NCBI GenBank assembly: GCA_039519185.1
Contig: CM076847.1
Location: 28,393,251-28,457,250 of the forward strand
Source: Astragalus membranaceus
Lineage: Eukaryota; Streptophyta; Magnoliopsida; Fabales; Fabaceae
DNA: 64,000 bases
Direction: 5' to 3'
The notes under the pieces are model-generated. The model saw only the letters and a list, made by a program, of their open reading frames with translations. It was not told the origin of the DNA and did not search any database. The translations under genes were made by a program, and so were the position numbers. The stretch's first letter is position 1. The number at the start of each line of letters is the position of its first letter. Below, one piece after another: positions 20,716 to 31,934 of this stretch.

Positions 20716-21188
20716 AGTCACTAAATGCTCGTCCTATTTCGAAAACTCACTAAAAAGATAAAAGACAAAAACCTTTTCAAAGAAAAAGACAAACAAGAAC
20801 TACGTAGCTTTGAATTCTCCATCACACCGGGAGATACGTAGGAGCGAGAGGCTAACTCTCGTCAAACGCCAAAAATAAAAGTTTTCATTAAGTCTTCTCA
20901 TTCCCTTTTCAATAAAGAAGCAAATTTAAGTATTTTCCAAATCAGCACTTAAAACCAGACGTTTAATTAAAGGTTCCCTTTCGGTAGAAAGGAGGTGTGG
21001 GGTGCTAATACCTTCCCCATGCCTAACCGACCCCCGAACCCAAATTTTCCGGTTTCCAAAAGGCCATTCGCTTTCCAAAAAGGTTTTTCTTCAATATTTT
21101 CCTTATAAAAAATATTGGTGGCGACTTCATTGTTTTAAAAAGTTGTAAACGAAGAAAGATCTCCTCAGGGACTTTTTCGGGTGCAACA

Positions 21189-22759
21189 ATGTGTAAGTGT
21201 GTCTTTTGCTTCTTACTCTAGTGATGATGTTGGGCTACGGTAGTGTTTGTTTTGAAATATAAGAGGTGTTGTAGTGTATTGAAAATATAGCTCAGTATGG
21301 TTTGATTAGAGATTGTAGGATGATTCCTACAATGGAGTGGAAGGAAGCTTTTCTTTTAAAACATGGTTGTAAGGTAAACTGTAAAGGAAATCAGTAAAGA
21401 ACACATGGGAGTTTATAATGGTTCACCCAAATCGCAAAGGCTACATCCACTCCCCACACCCAGTGATAATTCCACTATTTTCCAATAGTTTACAAGCCAT
21501 CACAGGCTGCAACACTGATAGTTTTCTTCCACAGCTCTATCAATTGTCACACTAGTTTTTCCCAAGTTTTAGCAACTTAAACCTTTAAGAATAACTTCTT
21601 AGCCCCTTCCTTAACAAAACAGCAACCAATGCTTATTGTTTAGAAGGTATCTAACCCCTAAGACCTACTTAGGCATCTTCATTAACATTCCGGCAACCTA
21701 TGCCATGTTAAGAAGTTACAATGATAAGGTAGTGTTTGGGAATTACACTAGCTTGGATGTTTACATGATATCTCACAACATACAGTATCCATAGCTATTA
21801 CATACTTAAAATATTCCCATAATAAAGTTGAAGTGAACTGAGTATGGCTGAGAGAACATGATGAACTTCAGAAGCTTGTTGAGAAGCTATATGATAGGAA
21901 ATATTGACCCAAGCTTACCACCAACCCTCACACCTTGAATGAGGTCTTCCATGATGTACTTATAGAGTTTCTTGCCCAAAAGAGTCATTGGAAATGTCCT
22001 TGAAACTCAATCCAATCGTTTATAGCCGTTGGGACACTTTCCCAAGAATCTGCTACATTTTTCTGCTTTTCGCAGTAGTTCTCTGCACACTGTACTTTCT
22101 GCAGTACTTTCTGTTTATTCTGCAGCACTTCTCTCAGCTTCTGAACAAGACCTTCTGAATGACGATGTAGCTTCTGAGCGAAGTAGCTTCTGAGTATGTC
22201 TTCTGAGCAATCTTCTGAAGTACCTTCTGAATATTGTTCTGATGACTTCTCTACTTGTAATACATCATGGTGTATGTCTACTTAAAGTTGTCGAAGCATC
22301 TTGACTTGGCTTTTCTTATCATGAGAGGCTATATGGATTGTGTCTTCTCATCTTGAGAAACTTTTTATTCTTGCCATCTCATTATTAGGCTTCATGAAGA
22401 ACTATCTCATCATCTTGAGAAGCAATATAGCTTATGTCTTCTTTATCTGAGAAGCTTCTTACTACCTACTCTTCTTGAGTGGCTTCCCAAAGAAACAACT
22501 TCCCATATTAGAAAACCACTATAGCTAACTTTTTTTATCCATCTTCTATCGACCTCTTTGACCATCATTCTTATCTTCGAAGGCTTTGCTAAGCCTTCTT
22601 TCTTTATGAGGCTTCTTGAGGAGAGTCTTCTTAACTTGTGAAGTTACTCTAGCTTATGTCTTCACATCTTGGAAGGATATTACTATTCCTTACTCATCTT
22701 GAGAGGCTTTTTGAAGATTGTCTTCACATTTAAGAATCCAGTATAGCTTTCTTTATCCT
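21189..22759. repeat. Right arm of the unclassified repeat
   Basis: This continues the repeat broken by the Ogre insertion. Its core (about 21390-22070, with GGTTCACCCAA and CTACATCCACTCC) matches 39690-40330, including the phrases TTCCACTATTTTCCAA and GAGTATGG-TGAGAGAA. From about 22080 it becomes a degenerate series of CTTCTGA-like words. No coding is supported. It is probably an LTR or LTR fragment, family unknown. Confidence 0.55.
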
Positions 22760-23529
22760 TGTCGTGACCTGGATCTTGACGTAGATGGCTCGAAAATGAT
22801 AATTTAAGGAGTCGCCACCCAATTTATTTTTAAATCGGAAAATTGAGAAAAACCTAAACCTAAGATTATCGGCCTGCGTAACTAGGTTGGACTCGGGAGT
22901 CGGTTATGCAAAGGGAATGGGTGAAAACTAGTTTCACTACACCCCTAACACATCTGTCCTAGGACAGTTACCCTAAATTTGATTTGTGCAATAATTATTA
23001 AGTCGTTTAATTATTTGTTTACCCCAAAAATAATACTTAATAAGATTTAGTAAAAAAAACAATTATTTACAAAGGATTAATTTAAGAAAATTTTATTTTG
23101 ACTTTGACAGGGAGGCCCTGCGCCTACGTACTCTCTGGTGCAATGAGAGACTCAAAAGGCACGTAGTTCTTCCTGAAAATTTGTTGGTTGGTTGATTTTA
23201 TTTTTGAAGGGGTCTAAGATCCAAGTTGTACAACTAAAGATCCTTAAACCGGATTGACAGGTTGTACATCCAAATCGAATCCATTTATTTTTCGAATTTT
23301 TTTATAAAATAGGTGTTATAAATCCTATTTAATTGGTAGTTTTATTATTTTTATTTTAAAGAGATTTAAGGTCCAAGTTGTACAACTAAAGACCCTTAAA
23401 TCAAAGTTGTGGGCTTGATAGGATGTACATCCAAGTCAAACCCTAATTATCGTTTTTTAGTTTTTGAAGAAAGAGAAAAAATAAAATAAATTCTGTATTT
23501 AAATGACAAAACGAACAATAAAAAATAAA

Positions 23530-23640
23530 TAGATAGCTATATACATAAATAAATAAATAAATAGATAAATAGATATATACAAAAATAAATAATAAATAAA
23601 TAAATAAATATGTACAAAAACAAAAAAAAACAAAAAACAA
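23530..23640. repeat. (AAAT)n-type low-complexity repeat
   Basis: Imperfect AAATA/GATA repeats occur inside the solo LTR. The apparent minus-strand reading frames here, rich in Tyr, Leu, Ile and Phe, are translation of this repeat. Confidence 0.85.
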
Positions 23641-24009
23641 GACAAAACAAAATAGATAAATACAAGACTAACCTTAACACGAAGAATGCCGAACCGGCCC
23701 GAGCAGTCTGACCAGGTCAACCACAAACCGGGCTCCTATCTGGATCATTTTGACCCAAAACCGCAAAACCACGGTTTGAGAATCGGAAAGCCGACTCAAA
23801 ACGTACTAAATGATCAAAGACAGGGCTTTTAGTGAAATGGGCCGCAAAGGCTTGACCCAAAAGATCACTTAACCCGCCAATGATCTCCCCCCTTCAAACC
23901 TTCACCTCTCAACCTCTTTTATAGTCAATTGCTATAGGGTTGTTGTTTCTTGCAAGCAATGTGAGACTAAAACAAGATAGAGAAATCAATTCCCACTTAG
24001 AGAACACAA

Positions 24010-24350
24010 TTCCCGTTTTTCTCAAACCTGTCTTCGTAAAAGCGCGATTCCGGATTTGTTAACCGTTGGATCGTCTTCATTTTTTGACAGTAGGTTCGTG
24101 AGACATATATCTTCACTTTCACCGTTCGGATCGTCGAAATGAGGTCTGAGGAGAGAGAAATTGCCTTTGCAATAGCTACAATTTTTGGTCCGTTTTTCTC
24201 AAACCTCTCACCGTAAAGGTGCGATTCCGGATTCGTTAACCGTTGGATCATCTTCGTTTTTTGACAGCAGGTTCGTGGGACATATGTCTCCACTTTCACC
24301 GTTCGGATCGTCAAAACGAGGTCCGAGGAGAGAGAAATTGCTTTCGCATA
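24010..24350 (-). repeat. Two-copy tandem duplication inside the solo LTR
   Basis: A block of about 180 bp occurs twice. It contains GCGATTCCGGATT, GTTAACCGTTGGATC and TTTCACCGTTCGGATCGTC. The first copy starts near 24023 and the second near 24201, with roughly 10-15 percent difference. The minus-strand frame over it (23997-24314) shows the duplication at protein level but has no domain I recognise. Confidence 0.8.
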
Positions 24351-25102
24351 GTAGCTAAAAACTAAAACCCGAAATTACCCAAAAAGCGACTACTAAAGCC
24401 CCACACAGTCACCCAGATTAAGCATCGATGCTTGTATGAATATGCACCACCACAAAGTTAGTCACCTCTGAGCGGTACACTCGCACCCGAGCGTCCGAAT
24501 GAGAAAAAAATAACTATTTACAATAATCAACTTAAACATATAAGCACTTATAGCAGATAAAGTCATAACTTCAAATAATCAATCAAACATAAACAAAAGC
24601 CATAGGTGATGTGGGAAGAGATGCCCTTACCAAAGTGAACAATCTACGCGTCAAAGTACGTCACAATACTACTCAGAACATACTCAAGTCCTCAAGGTCC
24701 TAAAAAGTTCACACCAAATCTTAGAAAAATTCCTAATTTACCCCAAATAATTCCCTAGATTATGGCTTATAAGTTCTAACATCTAGGTTATTCAACCTTG
24801 AGAATCTTTTTAGTAACACAGACTTGAACGAAAGTATAAAGTTGAAAAATAAATATTTTTAAGAAGTTGAAATCTCACTTTCTTTTACCTTTCAAACATG
24901 AAGAAAAGTCTTTTTTTTAAATCAAATGACCAAGGCTCCACTTGTTTTGAAGAATGCAAAGATCCCATTTCACCTAGTGTCTCATTGCATTCAAGCCAAA
25001 TTAAATACCCAAACTTAATATAACTTCTTCCAAAATTTTTCAAAGCTTGATCACAACCCAAAGAACAATATTTAAGTCAAGAACAAAAAATTTCTTCCCA
25101 AT

Positions 25103-25104
<2 letters not shown>

Positions 25105-25136
<32 letters not shown>
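25105..25136. repeat. (CA)n microsatellite
   Basis: About 15 CA units lie within the solo LTR. Confidence 0.95.
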
Positions 25137-25138
<2 letters not shown>

Positions 25139-25224
25139 TAGAGAAGAACTTGTAAGATTTCCAAGCCAACAAACTACATTTTTCAACACATAATCACTTT
25201 TCCAAACATCCCAAGATTGCAAAC

Positions 25225-25504
25225 TGTTCTGGAGTGGGCTCGAAGCCCAATTTTGATCAGTAGGCCCAGCGCGGCCCATCATCTACCTTGCACCGCAAGA
25301 TGCGGCCGGTCCCGTAAAAACCGCAACGGCTAGAACGCCAGCGTTATATATACCACACCAGCATGTGGCTTCAGGTATGTTTTACTCACCTTGTGACCCT
25401 GCCCGTCGAAGCACCTCTGACTTGAGCGTTGGAGTGCCTTTGCAGGTACCACCCGCGTGCGGCCTACCACTCGGTCCTTCATCCCAGCGACCGAGCAACA
25501 TCAT
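25225..25504 (+). mobile_element. Candidate short insertion in the solo LTR
   Basis: This 280-bp block is much more GC-rich than its surroundings and is flanked by CAAAC on both sides (25220-25224 and 25505-25509). It starts TGTTCTGG, has a TATATATA sequence near 25346, and contains the phrase GACTTGAGCG followed by GGAGTGCCTTTGCAGG. I associate that phrase with leader regions of plant LTR elements. It could be a small solo LTR or TRIM. Its 3' end is not a clean CA, so this is tentative. Confidence 0.4.
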
Positions 25505-26656
25505 CAAACAGCAGCAACTCATCGTATTGATCAGGTACGATCACAAACCAAAACCTTTTGTTCCAATATTTTACCCCAAACATGGCTTATTCAAGCATCA
25601 AGGGTTTCCAAAACACAAATTTTCCTTTGATCAAACTCAAATTAACAACTACAACAACAATTTCTAGCATCAAATAGTAATAACCCCATATCAATTTAAT
25701 GATTCAAATGAGAAATCACCCTTCCCCTTTTCCCTCAAACAAATCAGCCTAGGGTTCAATAAAATTGGGGAAAATCTTGATCCTCTTTCTCATGATCATA
25801 ATCACTACATAACAAAGCATAAAACAAGAAAAGAATTAAAAAAAACACTTTAATCCTATATTATGTGCTACGGCTAAAGCTTGGAAGAAGTAAGGAAAAA
25901 TTTGATTCATTTATTAAATAATAAAGATAAGAGAAGGAGAGAAATATAAGTTGTGTTTACCTTGGAGTTGGAAATAGAGAGAATGAGAGAAGAAGGTGTG
26001 AAACTTTCTTTTAAGAAATGAGAGGGGTGGCTGTCGTGAGCTTACATGGAGGGTATTTAAAGTCTCTTTTTTTTTTCAAAGCTACTTAGTGATTAAGTAT
26101 AGCAAAATGTCTAGATATTTTGGGTTAAACTATAAGAATGTGACACATAGCCTAGTCTAGGCTTCTCTATTAGATCTTGACATGACTATTGTTGACTCCT
26201 TTTACCAATTATAAAATGCCACATAGTCCTAGACTTCGGTTCTTGAATTTCGATCAATCGCTAAATCGATTCTGCTCACAAAAACAACTCACCGATTAAA
26301 TTAGATTCGCGCGTCTAATAAATTTATACGAGCACTAATCCTTATCTTCGATTCGTCTAGCATCAAATATCAACGATATATTATCAACATAATATCTTAC
26401 TCTAATCTAATTGAAAACGAAGTCCATTTTAAATTTTATTAAGGGCAAATTCTCCCCGACAGGTTAAAATGCGGCAAATTTTTAATTTAAAATTTTGCGA
26501 CCATTTTTGAACCCTAACTTAATAATTATTATTAAGTCATAATTTAAGCCAAAATCATTCACTTCATTAATCAAACATAACATATTATTTAAATAATATG
26601 ATCAAAACAGTATAAGTGAACAGTAAATACTAAAGCAAAACGGTGGGTGTTATAAT

Positions 26657-27253
26657 TTTGAAGATCCAGCTCTCTATAGGAGTATTGTGGGCGCTCTTCA
26701 ATATGTGACCATCACAAGACCAGAACTATGCTATGCATAAAATAAATTGTGTCAATTCACGTCTCAACCCCTTGTCTCTCATTGGACAACAGTAAAGAGA
26801 ATTATCAGGTATCTCAAGGGGCCAAATGACTATGGCCGTGCTTTTCAACCAGCTACAACAACTTCTCCTTTAACTCTCAGGGCCTTCTGTGATGCTCATT
26901 GGACCTCAGATGTTGATGATAGGCGATCTACCTCAGGTGCATGTGTGTTTCTTGATCCAAATCCCATCTCTTGGTGGTCAAAGAATCAAACTCTGGTAGC
27001 CAAATCTACAGCAGAGGCCGAATACAGAAGCCTGGCTCTAGCTGCTTCTGAAGTCATCTGGAAGCAATCCCTTCTGCAGGAGCTTCAGGTCACTATTCCT
27101 ACTCCAATGATATACTGTGACAACCAAAGCACAATTGCTCTCACCCACAATCCCGTCCTTCACTCCAGGACCAAGCATATGGAAGTAGATACCTTCTTTG
27201 TTAGAGAACGGGTCCTTAACAATTCCCTAGTGGTAGAATATGTTCCGTCTTAG
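26657..27253 (+). pseudogene. Ty1/copia RT end and RNase H
   Basis: Copia coding resumes with DPALYRSIVGALQY, the end of reverse transcriptase. It then runs, with one stop near 26738, into a 168-codon frame. RNase H signatures are visible: FCDAHW with the first acidic residue, STAEAEYR with the Glu, and CDNQSTIAL with the Asp. The frame ends at 27251-27253, just before the C-terminal segment would finish. It completes the element whose gag and integrase lie at 306-2875. The catalytic palm of the reverse transcriptase is in neither part. Confidence 0.85.
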
Positions 27254-27340
27254 GTTCAGCTAGGAGACGCCCTTACCAATCCCCTTGCTAGACCTCAATT
27301 TTCTTCTCTTAGAGACAAACTCAGGGTGTTCCACACCGCT

Positions 27341-27356
27341 GAGTTTGTGAGGGGAA
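27341..27356 (+). other. Polypurine tract of the copia element
   Basis: GAGTTTGTGAGGGGAA precedes the 3' LTR. It is consistent with the copia layout after RNase H. Confidence 0.6.
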
Positions 27357-27633
27357 TAATAGAGAACAAAAGTTCTTCTGCCTTCTCTTAGTTAATAATT
27401 CGTTAATGAAGGCATTGATTTATGTCCTTCTGCCTTCTTTTCTTTCAGTTTCTTTTTCTTGTATTAATTTAGTAGAATATGAATGGCAAACACTTTGTTC
27501 AGTAGAATATGAAAGGCCAACACTTAATTCAGTAAAATATGAAAGGCCAACACTTCTTGTATAAATAGTGCCTTATGCTCTCTTCCAAATCAATGAAACA
27601 ATAATACATGTTTTCACTTCTCTGATTCTAATA
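27357..27633 (+). repeat. 3' LTR of the copia element
   Basis: About 277 bp, starting TAATAGAGAAC (a decayed TGTTAGAGAAC-like start) and ending CTGATTCTAATA. Its last 180 bp match the LTR at 1-151, including a TATAAATA box near 27562. It carries three copies of an AGTAGAATATGAA word where the 5' LTR shows two. Confidence 0.8.
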
Positions 27634-28640
27634 CTAAACATGTCATAATTTTGTCAATACATGATGCACCAAGTCATCACTCAGTTATTTGCTTATTTCT
27701 CCGAAGCTGTTAAATAAATGCTTGGTTAGAATGCTTATTTACGATCTTGCAAGATACATGTTTTATATCCGTGTGCAATGGCTTCCTAACCTCAGAATAA
27801 TTAGTGACACTCGTCGCATTTACTTCTTAATTGTTTTTGTCGAAAGCCTAAAGGACTAGCATGCACATTCTCCATATGATACAACAATCATTAGAATCAC
27901 GCTTAGGTCCTCATTATTTTGAATGGCTGATATGGTACATTGTAACTTGCCCTATTTCTTTATTGCATTCCATTAATACATGAGAAAATAATTTGTGTAC
28001 ACTCATGTTATTATTCTTTTTTCGGCTAACCTGACACTGATCACTCTGATAACGATATGTTCAAAATTTGTGTTTGGTTTCCTGTAATAAGAATTAATGA
28101 TGGGCGAGGCTACTCAAAAGCTCGAACACAACATACTCCATGTATACAGTTGCTACTCCGCTCCACAGGCATAGCCAAGGCATGACCTCAACATTATTAT
28201 TTCGTTCGAATGAATTAACTTCTTGTTGAACTTCTTGGTCAGAAACAACGTTTCCATTTTGATTTGGAGAACTTGCAGATGTTCTATTACGGTTTATGGT
28301 GTTAACCATATTTTTGTTTTGCATGAGTATTAAACTCAAAACTAGGCACAACTATCTCTAACTAAGTCCCACTGGGCGTGCAAATTTGTTTTCCAGTGAA
28401 TTTCTTTTACTTTTCTGTCAAACAAATGAATTCAAAAGAGATAAAATAAGAGGACTCGAATTAGATATTGGGTTCACCAGTTGATAGGCTTACGTACCAG
28501 CCCCAAGTTCAATGCATTTTTAGAGGGTAAAATAGTTTTCACGTAGAATCAAATTATGTTATTAATCGAGTCAATGCCTCAAGATCAACAACTTCATCAA
28601 GATTCGAATTAAGTTTCAACAACACCAGTGTAAAAGGACT
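27634..28640. other. Unassigned sequence
   Basis: About 1 kb with no recognised coding or repeat. A minus-strand frame of 85 codons (28094-28351), Asn-rich and ending in a hydrophobic segment, is the longest here. It matches no family I know and has no clear promoter, so it is not called as a gene. Confidence 0.4.
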
Positions 28641-28828
28641 TGAACAATACACGGAAATCAAGCCCAAAAGGTTTTGGACATCACGAATTCCTCAAGTAGT
28701 TCTATACAAATGAGTTTGGAAGTGTGAACAAAATGGAAAGTAAAAATAACTTAAACAAGTTATGGAATAGACGGCATAGACAACACTGGGTTTTAGAAAT
28801 TTCACCACTTTAAAACGCTCATCCACAC
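28641..28828 (-). pseudogene. LINE remnant, C-terminal side
   Basis: On the minus strand a stop-riddled frame reads VLKWWNF and further short words. These look like the segment after the zinc-binding region in plant L1-type reverse-transcriptase proteins. It continues the LINE at 31095-31620 across the solo LTR inserted between them. The match is weak on its own; the position supports it. Confidence 0.4.
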
Positions 28829-31094
28829 TGTAACACCCCGATAAATTCTAACATATAGAATCACCGAAATGCACTAGATGGCATACATCAGAGGGACTTC
28901 CTGTTATTGAAATATTGAACACAACTAAAACTTTTAATAATACATACTAATGGTTCTCAGAACCTCATAAACTTTCTGAAAATGCTTAAGTTTCAAACTT
29001 AAGACTTATACAAAACCCTGGTGTTCAATACTCAAAACATAAAGTAGCGGAAACGATTTACAACTGATACATGATCGTTATACAATCGATAACATAGAAA
29101 CAATAAATGGGACAAAGGTCTAAAACATGAAATTAGGTCTTCAATGACTCCAAGAGTCACGCCAGCTAACCGTGCTTTATCGCCTTTGCTTTCCCCTGTT
29201 TCTCTGTAAAAACCACAAATATGAAGGGTGAGATAAACATTATCTCAGTGAGTCCTATCGAGACCCCTTACTAACTCTAACGGTTCATTATGCCTTGCTT
29301 TGAACTCGTGGTCCTAAAAAGCAACCACGTGGAAATATATTTAGTTCCTGTAACCTTTATGCTCATGGCCCTCCTAAGCGACACATGAAGCATACAATCT
29401 TTTGTTCCATGTTTTTTAGCATAACACCTCAGTCTACCTATTTTATAGGCACTTCTTTGACTTTGGTGAACCCATCCCGCTATTTCTAGTGGGGGAAACA
29501 TTCTTGAGTCTAGGTTTTGGGGCTCATGACTTCCCCTCCCCTAGTATGCTAACCTCTAAGGGTCGTCACCCTTTTTCCTCTTGTATTTATTATACATTAT
29601 CAATCCGTGTACCCGCAATGGGCTGTTAGTCATTTCAGTCAAGTACAGTGTATAATATCAGTCAAGTACCATGTATAATATCAGTCACATGTTCTCTCAC
29701 GTTCACTAAGTGCAGTCTTCCATTTTATTCATAATACACATATGTCCAATTAAACATGTTCAATCTTAAGACATCGGTATCTTTACATTGTTGGGGAACC
29801 TTGGGGAATGGATTAGAAGAGGATTAGAATCATTTGGAATGGATAAAAGGTACTTTGAAGTTGAAGGTCAGAAAGTCTCACACGACCCGTGCGTCGTTGA
29901 ACAATTTGTAGAAAATTTCCAGAAAGATACGCACGACCCGTGCGACTAAGCGCACGATCCGGGCGTTATCCAATAAAATTGTAGTAAGTTCCAGAAACAT
30001 ACGCACGACCCGTGCGACTATGCGCACGATCCGTGCGACTATGCGCACGATCCGTGTGACTATGCGCACGATCCGTGCGTGTTTAAAAATCCAGTTCTTG
30101 TAGTACCAGATGGGGGCGCACAACCCGTGCTCGTAGGCACACGATCCGTGCGTCTCTATCTGTTTTCCAGAAAACAGACTTTTCATGAGTTTTTCCATTC
30201 CGTTCCGATTCCAAAATCCCTTCCGATCGAGACCCAAACTTAAACACGCATTAGAACAATATATTATAGCAATATAGTACAACATGCATATACCATTCAA
30301 TTCAGCACATTTCAGCAATCAAACACCTAACTTATTTTAACAGTCACAGCTTTTTTAAAAAAACGGTTTTCGAAAAGGTGAAGACTCCAAAAATACGCAT
30401 ATTCCCTAAGCGAGTTATAGAACTCACCTATCGTGATGAAATCACGCAAACACCGAGACTCCGAGAACTCAACCGCTCCGACAACCACGAACTCTCTTCG
30501 AATTTGCTCCAACAACGAACTTAGCTACTCCAAATCGCTTGGACAGCAGCTGATTCCGAATCCTAGCTACCCAAACAACTTCAAACAGCAACTGTGGCTT
30601 GAAGGTGAGCATTGGTACTGAATAATGGGTTCTAACCAAGACATGCAAGGGTCATGTCTCCATTTCTATGCTTGGAGCTTGAAGGTGAGGTTATGGCGAA
30701 AATCTGAGTTGGGGGAAAGGATAGGTAACGAAAATGGTATCAACGGATAGAGGAGAGAAAATGAGGAAGAGTGATGGTTCTAGATCACACATGCATTAGA
30801 GCTTTGGGTTCACCAAAGTCAAAGAAGTTGGAGAAATGAGGCTGCCTTAGGGGTTATGGTTCAGCTGAAGCCTCATTTAATGAGGTGAAAGGACCAAAAT
30901 ACCCCTACTCTCTAATATTCTCTTATTTTACTCTTAACACTACACTAATCCCATGACTCACTAACTTAACATAATATTTCAATTATGCACAACTATAATT
31001 TATTCATTCCAAACATCACATAATTAATGCAAACTAATCCACTTAACCTCTTGTTAATTTAATTAATCTAATTAGCTAATTAGGGGATGTTACA
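28829..31094 (-). repeat. Solo LTR, Tekay-like family, with target duplication
   Basis: On the minus strand it starts TGTAACATCCCC and ends GGGGTGTTACA. It is flanked by CACAC on both sides (28824-28828 and 31095-31099), so the ends are firm. It is homologous to the LTRs at 50824-53784 and 57197-59905. For example, the last 40 bp are near-identical, and the blocks around 29260-29900 match 52740-53400 in reverse complement. It is a diverged, shorter copy left by LTR-LTR recombination. Confidence 0.9.
29881..30150 (-). repeat. Array of GCACG-N3-CGTGC palindromes
   Basis: About ten words of the type GCACGACCCGTGC or GCACGATCCGTGC occur in 270 bp, each a 5-bp inverted repeat with a 3-bp loop, some with one mismatch. 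The matching region of the Tekay LTRs (52523-52705 and 58894-59076) has about six copies. The minus-strand frame rich in R-I-V is translation of this array, not a gene. Confidence 0.85.
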
Positions 31095-31274
31095 CACACC
31101 TTTTAATTAGAGATACAATGAAGGAAAATATGACTTATCGTTTCTTCCTCTTAATTGCAAAAAGGGCAGCCATGTTCTAACCCCTCTCCGGCAATGATAT
31201 TGACCTTCTTTAGACAAATCCTTGTATTTAATATTTCTCGTAAAATGAACCAAAGTAGAAATTCTTCTCTCTGT

Positions 31275-31307
<33 letters not shown>

Positions 31308-31620
31308 CAACAAGATGCTTCATTCCACCATGCCTTCGAAAAGAATTTTACCAAACACAAACCTTGCGAGTTAAACCTCCACCATAGATTTTCCGATATT
31401 TGAAAAGATATGACATTCTCTTTTTTTTTTTTTTTACCAAAGATATGACATTCTCTTTTAGCGCAATCCACAGCTCATGTAATTGGTTCAATTCCCACCT
31501 AAACATTTTCCCCTTCCAAAATAGGTTCCAATGGCACTTCATATCTTCCAAATAGCCCATATTCGGTTTATACTCTTGCTTATGTAGCGATAAAGCAAAA
31601 GGACTTAGTGATGTCGTCAA
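31095..31620 (-). pseudogene. LINE (L1-type) reverse-transcriptase C-terminal remnant
   Basis: On the minus strand, 31620-31440 reads MKCHWNLFWKGKMFRWELNQ, the W-rich segment found between reverse transcriptase and the zinc-binding domain in plant LINEs. After frame changes, NSQG then VKFFSKAWW and IICL-like words follow. Near 31180-31110 comes a CPFC...EETISHIFLHC pattern (C-x2-C...H-x4-C), typical of that zinc-binding domain. A 30-base G run (31277-31306) interrupts it. The same W-rich part recurs in each unit of the downstream array. Confidence 0.65.
31277..31306 (+). repeat. Poly-G tract of 30 bases
   Basis: This is an uninterrupted G run. Equivalent runs at the other array units are shorter and broken. 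Such runs are both prone to sequencing error and able to form G-quadruplexes. Confidence 0.8.
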
Positions 31621-31888
31621 ACACTTTAGTCTTAGCCATGTAATCGGCTAGAGGTTTAGGGAATTTGTAATTCCTCTTTTATTCAAGCAACTGCGTCGAG
31701 AAAGGAACTCTGTTTCTCGACTATGGGTTCCCAAACTCCCCCAAAGAGTGTTAGGTTGGGTGTGAGAGGGACGTGTGGCTTGGATTATCTACGAACTAAG
31801 AAAACATAAAGGAAAGCGATGAAAGAAAGATAAAGTAAAGTAAAGACTTGTCTATTGATTGATGTGTGTTTTTAAAATGTACAAGTGC

Positions 31889-31892
<4 letters not shown>

Positions 31893-31931
<39 letters not shown>
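31893..31931. repeat. (TA)n microsatellite, first array unit
   Basis: A TA run that recurs with different lengths in every array unit (near 33163, 34415, 35660 and 36908). In the last unit it continues into a CA run. Confidence 0.9.

Positions 31932-31934
<3 letters not shown>

Larger units (their letters stand above)
3158..21188 (+). mobile_element. Ogre/Tat-type Ty3/gypsy retrotransposon, about 18 kb
   Basis: The element has long LTRs (3158-6227 and 17473-21188), an Ogre/Tat-like primer binding site and a purine-rich tract before the 3' LTR. It also has the extra ORF upstream of gag that is characteristic of Ogre elements, followed by gag, protease, G-patch and integrase remnants in Ty3/gypsy order. 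A 5-bp target duplication ATGTG flanks it (3153-3157 and 21189-21193). It is non-autonomous now: gag has several stops, the reverse transcriptase and most of RNase H are deleted, and integrase has stops. A SINE-like trimer is inserted at 11993-12479. Confidence 0.9.
17473..21188 (+). repeat. 3' LTR of the Ogre element, complete
   Basis: The LTR starts TGTCATACCCC after the polypurine tract and ends GCAACA before the target duplication ATGTG at 21189-21193. Its length of 3,716 bp is longer than the truncated 5' copy. The TATA box is at 18670-18677. It carries the long hairpin (19114-19179) and all eight double-stem hairpin units (about 19871-20715). Confidence 0.9.
22760..26654 (-). repeat. 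Solo LTR of a second Tat/Ogre-type family
   Basis: On the minus strand the sequence starts near TATAACACCC and ends GGTCACGACA. Near that end it contains GGGTGGCGACTCC and a run like GCATAACCGACTCCCGAG. Both resemble the ends of Tat/Ogre LTRs and the equivalent part of the Ogre LTR at 6037-6150. It also has the CTACGT/ACGTAG hairpin (23124-23166). No internal region or partner LTR is seen and I could not find a clean target duplication, so the right boundary is approximate. Copia coding resumes at 26657. Confidence 0.65.

Noticed and set aside
28094..28351. 85-codon minus-strand gene
   Set aside because: No recognisable domain, promoter or repeat copy. A chance frame of this length is expected in this much DNA.
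29878..30318. 146-codon minus frame rich in Arg, Ile and Val
   Set aside because: It is translation of the GCACG-N3-CGTGC palindrome array in a solo LTR.
31107..31313. Proline-run protein
   Set aside because: The run is a poly-G tract read on the minus strand across a decayed LINE.
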